A model generated the notes under the pieces. It saw only the letters and a list, made by a program, of their open reading frames with translations, searched no databases and was not told where the DNA came from. Of a stretch of DNA of 62,169 bases, positions 56,963-62,169 are shown one piece after another; position 1 is the first letter of the stretch; every line of letters begins with the position of its first letter. This DNA is from a virus. The stretch lies in IMG/VR virus record IMGVR_UViG_3300011116_000128, positions 1 to 62,169 of that record; one strand, given 5' to 3'. Position numbers and translations under genes: made by a program.

Positions 56963-59900
56963 ATGCCATTGCCACCTGGGTTTGAGGTTATTGAATCACC
57001 AATTGCCAAACAAGAAAAGGCAAAAAACTTACCCGAAGGCTTTGAGCTAATAGAGAACCCGTTCAAGCTGCCTGAGCGCCCGCCTGCGCCAGAGCCATAT
57101 AGCGTTGGGTCAGGCATCCTTGACCTCCTGAAGCAGACTGTCTCTCCTGCTGTAGCTGCACCTTTTCAAATCCCACGCGGAGCTGAGCTTGCGGTCAAAG
57201 GCGCTGCACGCAAGGCTATGGAAGGTGAGCCAGAGGCGGTCATGCCGTCATCTGTGTATTCCCCTGGCCTGGATACAGAAGAAACAATTTTTGGCCCTGA
57301 AACAGAGGCGCAAAAAGCACGCCGTAAGCTTGGTGCGCAACGAGCTGTTGCGTCTATGCCATCCATCCCTTATGCAAAGGACTTGGCAAAGATTGGAGAC
57401 AAGGTCCAAAAGGACATCTATGAAAGCTTGTCTCCTCAAGGTAAGCAAGCTCTAAAAGATACAGAGATAACAGGCAATCTCTTTAAGGGTGAAGTGGACT
57501 TTGGAACTAACCCTAACGCAATGGGGTACGCCTTACAAGTAGCAAACGTATTTGGCTCATTGGCCCCAGTTCTTATAACGGCTGGGATAACCAAAAGTCC
57601 TGGCGCGGCCGGGGCCGTTGGTGGGGGCATGGCTGCTGATGAGGCAGGCCAAAACGCTGCTCAAGAAATAAACAAGTTGTCTGACGCTCAACTGCGCGAA
57701 CAAAGCCCGTTTTACGCACAGATGATTGCTGGTGGAGCCTCCCCTAAAGAAGCCCGTCAATTGACGATTAGCAAAGCAGCTGAGTCCGGCGCTATTTTGC
57801 AAGGGCTAGTGGCTACGTTTGGTGACAGGTTTACTGGTCAATTGGTGACAGGTGCTTTTGACAACGTCTTAAAGAAGATGGCAGGCACAACACTGGGACG
57901 CAGAGCCGCTGGTCTTGGCATTGGAATGGGCGAAGAAGGTCTGCAAGAAACTGCAGAAGGCGTTGCGTCTAACATTGGTATTCAGGGTGTTCTGCCAAAG
58001 ACAGAGCTTGGCGAAGGATCTGCGGCCAACTTTATCCTTGGCGCGCTAGGTGGCGCAGGCCCAGGCGCTATCAGTGGCATACATATCAATGAGACCCCTG
58101 AAGAACAACGTGCCCGCGTCTTGTCTACTCTGTTGAATGAATCAGTAAAAGGCAAAACTGCTGACCAGCGAGCCATTGACCAGCAAGCAATTAATGCTAT
58201 GCGGCCTGACCGCGGATTCCAGGCTGGGACCAACATTCAAATTGACCCTCAAACAGGTCAGCCGGTTCTTTACAGAGAGCCACCGGCCCCAACAGAGCCA
58301 ACCGGTATAGCCGCGCTTACACCAGCAGCCCCAGCAGAAGGCATTGCTGGCATTCAACCGCCTGTTGTTCAACCAACACCTGTAGTCCAAGAAGATCAAG
58401 AGGCACAAGACAAGAAGGCGATGATGGATGAGGTGATGGCCGCGTTAGGCCAGCCTGTTACATCAACTTCAACTCCAGTTAAAGTTGAAGAGCCAAACAT
58501 TGTTAATGCATATGACATGGGTAATAACATGGAATACCGTGTTATCAAAACCCAAAATGGCTACACAGCCAATATGTATGACAAGGATTCAGGCCAATAT
58601 GTTTCTGGTTCTGCCCGCATTTTTAGGACAGATAAATTTGGGGATGAGGCTTTAACCAAAGCCAACGAATTTGCGCAATCTGAACAAGCTAAAACTGTTC
58701 AGCCTCAAGGAGTTTCAAGTGGCACTGAAGTTTCTCAAATTCAACAAACAAAACCACAAGAACAACAAGCGCCAGTAGGTCAGGAGCAAAGTTCTAAAGA
58801 AGAAATGCTTCAGCGGCTAAAAACCTCGGCTCCAGAAACGGCTGAAACAATTGCATTGCGTCCACGGGTTAACACAGTAATTCAACAGCTTAAAGATGCT
58901 GGGCTGGATAATTTCGCAAACATCGTAGAAGGCGATGCAGTTAAAAACAAATTTGATGAGAAAAAAGTCAAGCACTGGGAGGAGTGGGCTGCCAGGATGA
59001 TTGCTCAGCAAAATTTGATTAAAGGCGCAGAGAAAGGCATCAATAAACCTGTTGAGCCACGCAATCGCACTTTGGCTGACTTGTATGAAAGCAAATACGA
59101 AAACCAATCCGGCCTGTACATCCCCAAAGAAATTACCGACTTGGTTTTGAATAAAGCTAATGAATACATCAAGCAAGCGGCAGATTTAGGGGTTAATTTA
59201 GAGGACATTGATAGTCGTTTTCCTCAATCCATAGTTGCCATAAAAGATAATGAATCAAGATTGCGTGGGCAATTTTTGCGTTACGCCAACCAACGCAAAA
59301 TGGTTGAACGTGACTACAAAAAAGCCAACTTGGATGGTTTTTTAAAAGCCGAAAAAGAACTTGGTGACATGTTGGGCGTAGACCTTGCGCCTTTGCGCGG
59401 GCCATTCGAAAGCGAGACTACCACTGTTACGCCAACTACCCCGGCAGGCGTTACTCCAACGACGGCCCCTGTTACTCCCACAGTTTCGCCAACCGACATT
59501 ACCCCGGCCATTACTCCTCAAACGGCTGAAGAGACTGTAAAGATTAATAAGGCCAAAGATGATTTGACAGATGCGCTAGGTGACTTAGCAGAACTGCTGA
59601 CCAAAAACACGCGCATGAACATCGTGCCGGAGGACGAGCAGAAGCTGATGCCAATCCTTTCTCGGCTGATGGATGCCGCCTTCCGCATGGGCTACTACAA
59701 GTTCAAGCAGGCCGCTCGGTTCATTATGAAGACCATCCGAGAGAAGCTTGGCAAAAACGTGGCAGACCAGATTACGCTGGACCATTTGCAGGGTTCTTAC
59801 ATCAGTATGGCTGGCAAGTACCAAGAGCAAGGTGCAAGCTCCAAGAAGGAAGTTGTTTCTGTTGAAAGCCTGCAAGAGCTTGAAGAAGAAGCCGCTGCTG

Positions 59901-62169
59901 ATCTGTCTACCCCTGATGGTAAGTTTGCTGTTGCCCAAAAGATAGCTGACCTATTCAACGGCGGAGCGGCTTTTGCCAATATCGTTGAGGCACGCAAAGC
60001 CATTGAAGAAATGACCGGCCAAAAGATTGAAGCCGGGACAGAGTCTGCAAAGCAGGCCGATGAAGCTATCGAAGTAGGCGTGGTCCTGGCATCGCGCAAT
60101 ATCGTCGAGCAAGGGCGCAAGGACGGCCTCACCAAGGAACAGATCTACGACAAGCTGGTAGACCTATATGGACGCCAGCCAAACTTGTCTGTGCGCTCTT
60201 CTACCAGCGTATCCAACCAAGCCTATTCAACGCCCAATGCCTTGGCTTTCCTGGCCTCTGAGCGGGCTGGCATCAACAACAAGACCACTGTCTATGAACC
60301 AACGGCTGGTAACGGGATGCTGCTCATTGGAGCCAACCCTAACAATGTTAATGCTAACGAGTTGAATGCAGACCGTTACGAAATGTTGCAGCGCATCATG
60401 GATGGAGCAACCGTTACGCAAGGTAACGCACTTGATTCCCAGATTGAAAACAACACATTTGACGTTGTCATTGAGAACCCTCCTTTTGGCAAAGCTGGTG
60501 AGATCAGCAACATCGACCACAACATTGCTCTGGCATCACTGCAGACCCTGAAAGAAGACGGCCGTGCTGTCTTGATTTTGGGCGGAGTCCAGGCCAATAC
60601 CGAAGAAGGACGGCGCGAGGGATACCGCGGTTCTGCAAAGCGCAATTTCTATTTTGAGCTGTACAACTTGTACAACGTGGTTGACCACTTTACGGTGGGC
60701 GGGAACCTGTACGCAAAACAAGGCACGACCTACCCTGTTGATGTCATCGTAATTGATGGCTGGGGCAAATCCAAGCGTGACCTACCGGCCGCTGACTTGC
60801 CTCAAGTCTTTACCTCTTACGAACAATTGAAGGAGAAACTAAATGATCGCGTGGTATCCACAGGAAATGTCAGCCCCGCCGGAACTAACGTCGGTGTCAG
60901 TACCGAAGGGGGAGTTAAGCCAAGCACAGTGGGTGAACGCACTGAGCGACAGGGTAATGAACCTGGCACTGAAGGAAGAAAACCCGCTGGAGTCGGCGAA
61001 CGCGGCGTGTCAGAGGCTGGAACTACCGGAGGTGCAGAACGCAAACCAAGTGGGGAACGCACTGGTGAAGGACAACCTAAACCTGCTGACGTATCTGAAC
61101 GTGGCGCAAATAAAGGATCAGTTTCCGGCGAAGGTGAGCGAGGAAAGCCCACTAGCGAAGGAGGCACTGAAAGAGGTGGACCTGGAAAGCTGGGTAGAGT
61201 TAGCGTTGTCGCAGGTGAACGAGTCGAATCTGGATTAAAGCAGCGGGCTGGTCAAGAGCAAGAAACCGCTTCTCAAGTCACCTACACGCCAAAGTCTAGC
61301 GCTATCGCCGTAGGAACGCTTGCGCCCAAAGCTATGGCGCAGTCTATTCAAGACTCTATTGACCGCATTGAATCCCAAGTGGGTAATGTGGATGAATTTG
61401 TGGCTGAGTCCTTGGAAATGGATCCAGATACCCTGCGCGAGAAGTTTTCTGCTGAACAGATCGACGCCCTGGTCCTGGCTATCCGCAATGCTCAAGAAGG
61501 CAAGGGCTTCATCATTGGCGACCAGACAGGTGTCGGCAAAGGCCGTGTTGTTGCAGCCATGATTAAGTACGCCATGATTAACGGCAAGATACCTATCTTC
61601 GTTACCGAGAAGCCCAATTTGTATTCGGACATGATCCGGGACTTGGACGATATTGGCATGACTGACGAGCTTGGACTTGATACAGCCAAGACCAACATCT
61701 TCATTACCAATGGTGGTGAATCCATTCCTTACACCTTGTTGCGTAAGGTGAATGGGGAAATAACTGAGAACAACCTAATTCTTAAAGCTCCTAAGTCTGG
61801 CGCTGCGCTTGATGGGATGATGAAAGAAATGCAGGAGAAGGAAGACCTTGGGAACTTCAAGGTCATCTTTACTACCTACAGCCAGCTGCAAACCGTCAAA
61901 GGCAAACCTACTGAGCGCCAACGCTTCATCAAGACATTTGGTGCTGGCAATTACATGATTTTTGATGAGAGCCATAACGCTGGTGGAGCTGGCGAAACCC
62001 AGGCTCGTACAAAAGAACAACGAGATCAACAGAAAGAAGGCAAAGGGTTAGCCCAGGGCCGTGCTGCATTTGTGCGCAATTTGGTTCAAGATGCCTACGG
62101 CACTTTCTTCTCATCGGCTACTTACGCAAAGCGGCCGGATGTGATGGATCTGTACTCCAGCACAGACAT
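56963..62169 (+). CDS. Giant polyvalent protein, 5' part: MTase-like and helicase domains (continues at 1-6974)
   Basis: ATG 56963 has GGGAG eight bases upstream. The frame is open to the right end and, through the 127-base overlap, continues to 6974, giving 4,017 residues in all. Residues 1-35 contain a twice-repeated LPxGFExIE motif often seen in ejected proteins. Residues about 40-1000 lack recognised domains and include Pro/Thr-rich linkers. An adenine-methyltransferase-like domain has EPTAGNGML at 1112 (motif I) and NPPF at 1172-1175 (motif IV). Residues 1294-1425 are a low-complexity Gly/Glu/Arg/Thr linker that overlaps the 60843 frame. The SF2 helicase starts with GDQTGVGKGR at 1519-1528 (Walker A) and has DESH at 1668-1671. 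This MTase-helicase order is that of P1 DarB, an antirestriction protein injected with the DNA. Defence evasion is therefore the best guess for this half. Confidence 0.85.
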   Translation, partial: MPLPPGFEVIESPIAKQEKAKNLPEGFELIENPFKLPERPPAPEPYSVGSGILDLLKQTVSPAVAAPFQIPRGAELAVKGAARKAMEGEPEAVMPSSVYSPGLDTEETIFGPETEAQKARRKLGAQRAVASMPSIPYAKDLAKIGDKVQKDIYESLSPQGKQALKDTEITGNLFKGEVDFGTNPNAMGYALQVANVFGSLAPVLITAGITKSPGAAGAVGGGMAADEAGQNAAQEINKLSDAQLREQSPFYAQMIAGGASPKEARQLTISKAAESGAILQGLVATFGDRFTGQLVTGAFDNVLKKMAGTTLGRRAAGLGIGMGEEGLQETAEGVASNIGIQGVLPKTELGEGSAANFILGALGGAGPGAISGIHINETPEEQRARVLSTLLNESVKGKTADQRAIDQQAINAMRPDRGFQAGTNIQIDPQTGQPVLYREPPAPTEPTGIAALTPAAPAEGIAGIQPPVVQPTPVVQEDQEAQDKKAMMDEVMAALGQPVTSTSTPVKVEEPNIVNAYDMGNNMEYRVIKTQNGYTANMYDKDSGQYVSGSARIFRTDKFGDEALTKANEFAQSEQAKTVQPQGVSSGTEVSQIQQTKPQEQQAPVGQEQSSKEEMLQRLKTSAPETAETIALRPRVNTVIQQLKDAGLDNFANIVEGDAVKNKFDEKKVKHWEEWAARMIAQQNLIKGAEKGINKPVEPRNRTLADLYESKYENQSGLYIPKEITDLVLNKANEYIKQAADLGVNLEDIDSRFPQSIVAIKDNESRLRGQFLRYANQRKMVERDYKKANLDGFLKAEKELGDMLGVDLAPLRGPFESETTTVTPTTPAGVTPTTAPVTPTVSPTDITPAITPQTAEETVKINKAKDDLTDALGDLAELLTKNTRMNIVPEDEQKLMPILSRLMDAAFRMGYYKFKQAARFIMKTIREKLGKNVADQITLDHLQGSYISMAGKYQEQGASSKKEVVSVESLQELEEEAAADLSTPDGKFAVAQKIADLFNGGAAFANIVEARKAIEEMTGQKIEAGTESAKQADEAIEVGVVLASRNIVEQGRKDGLTKEQIYDKLVDLYGRQPNLSVRSSTSVSNQAYSTPNALAFLASERAGINNKTTVYEPTAGNGMLLIGANPNNVNANELNADRYEMLQRIMDGATVTQGNALDSQIENNTFDVVIENPPFGKAGEISNIDHNIALASLQTLKEDGRAVLILGGVQANTEEGRREGYRGSAKRNFYFELYNLYNVVDHFTVGGNLYAKQGTTYPVDVIVIDGWGKSKRDLPAADLPQVFTSYEQLKEKLNDRVVSTGNVSPAGTNVGVSTEGGVKPSTVGERTERQGNEPGTEGRKPAGVGERGVSEAGTTGGAERKPSGERTGEGQPKPADVSERGANKGSVSGEGERGKPTSEGGTERGGPGKLGRVSVVAGERVESGLKQRAGQEQETASQVTYTPKSSAIAVGTLAPKAMAQSIQDSIDRIESQVGNVDEFVAESLEMDPDTLREKFSAEQIDALVLAIRNAQEGKGFIIGDQTGVGKGRVVAAMIKYAMINGKIPIFVTEKPNLYSDMIRDLDDIGMTDELGLDTAKTNIFITNGGESIPYTLLRKVNGEITENNLILKAPKSGAALDGMMKEMQEKEDLGNFKVIFTTYSQLQTVKGKPTERQRFIKTFGAGNYMIFDESHNAGGAGETQARTKEQRDQQKEGKGLAQGRAAFVRNLVQDAYGTFFSSATYAKRPDVMDLYSSTD
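60843..61238 (+). CDS. Candidate overprinted gene inside the giant gene, 131 aa
   Basis: A complete ATG-TAA frame, one base ahead of the giant gene's frame, starts seven bases after AAGGAG. The protein (MIAWYPQEMSAPPELTSVSV to LALSQVNESNLD) is compositionally normal, rich in Leu, Asn, Glu and Ala, with predicted helices. Over the same bases the giant frame encodes only a low-complexity Gly/Glu/Arg/Thr linker. T occurs at only about 7 of 131 third positions; each of these is the first base of the overlapping giant-frame codon, where a T would risk a stop. These are signs of two constrained frames. The product is unrecognised. It may be an early or late small protein made from an internal site, or a remnant of a gene captured when the domains fused. 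Confidence 0.6.
   Translation: MIAWYPQEMSAPPELTSVSVPKGELSQAQWVNALSDRVMNLALKEENPLESANAACQRLELPEVQNANQVGNALVKDNLNLLTYLNVAQIKDQFPAKVSEESPLAKEALKEVDLESWVELALSQVNESNLD
62043..62169. repeat. Terminal overlap, right copy
   Basis: Exact copy of 1-127. Removing one copy gives a 62,042-bp circular map without disturbing any reading frame. Confidence 0.95.

Noticed and set aside
1-62169. CRISPR array, insertion sequence or integrase
   Set aside because: No regularly spaced repeats, no transposase or recombinase motifs and no attachment-site-like duplications were seen on either strand.

Overview
The window is the genome of a tailed phage (Caudoviricetes), apparently complete as a circular map. The first 127 bases are repeated exactly as the last 127 (position 1 matches 62043), so the unique length is 62,042 bp. 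The terminase pair, portal, scaffold, HK97/gpT-like capsid, nozzle-like protein and large ejection-type proteins, with no sheath or obvious tape-measure/tail-tube set, point to a short-tailed phage with a P22-like head-tail layout. No integrase, repressor, DNA polymerase, RNA polymerase, tRNA or CRISPR array was recognised, so it looks lytic and dependent on host polymerases. The GH108 lysozyme, 3TM holin and glycine-rich fibres suggest a Gram-negative host. A freshwater beta-proteobacterium is my guess from general resemblance only.

Layout. Positions 6958-10778 (minus strand) are an early recombination block: a Ref/YbcO-like HNH nuclease, a ribbon-helix-helix protein, a possible SSB-like protein, an ERF annealing protein and a Cas4/RecB-like nuclease. 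Positions 10855-11169 (plus) encode a small nuclease-like protein. Positions 11170-12080 are non-coding, with two intrinsic terminators, a promoter and a candidate small RNA. Positions 12081-19156 (plus) hold about 20 overlapping small genes, many built from a repeated WVGLTDEE module, then a ParB-like protein, an SF2 helicase and a Toprim primase-like protein. Positions 19125-23311 (minus) are a second early operon of small proteins, including YubB-like and Cys-rich conserved phage proteins. Positions 23537-56959 (plus) are the late region: terminase, portal, GroES-like protein, scaffold, capsid, a cluster of small basic Gly/Lys proteins, adaptors, many fibre genes, lysis genes, nozzle and internal virion proteins.

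The most striking gene starts at 56963, runs off the right end and continues from position 1 to 6974. Joined on the circle it encodes one 4,017-residue protein. In order it carries a long N-terminal region, an adenine-methyltransferase-like domain (NPPF), a strawberry-notch/DarB-like SF2 helicase, an ADP-ribosyltransferase-like domain, an HEIVH metallopeptidase-like domain and a long C-terminal region with a hydrophobic segment. This is the architecture of polyvalent proteins that are packaged and ejected with phage DNA to protect it or modify the host. Inside its linker, at 60843-61238, a second reading frame with a strong ribosome binding site encodes a plausible 131-residue protein. This is a candidate overprinted gene.

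Other leads are a small Tat-signal-like early protein (14878-15141) resembling two segments of the phage's own capsid in swapped order; a promoter-like motif shared by the small-RNA locus and a pseudoknot-like leader behind the capsid gene; and a GroES-like gene between portal and scaffold. No searches were run; family assignments rest on visible motifs and remembered family features.
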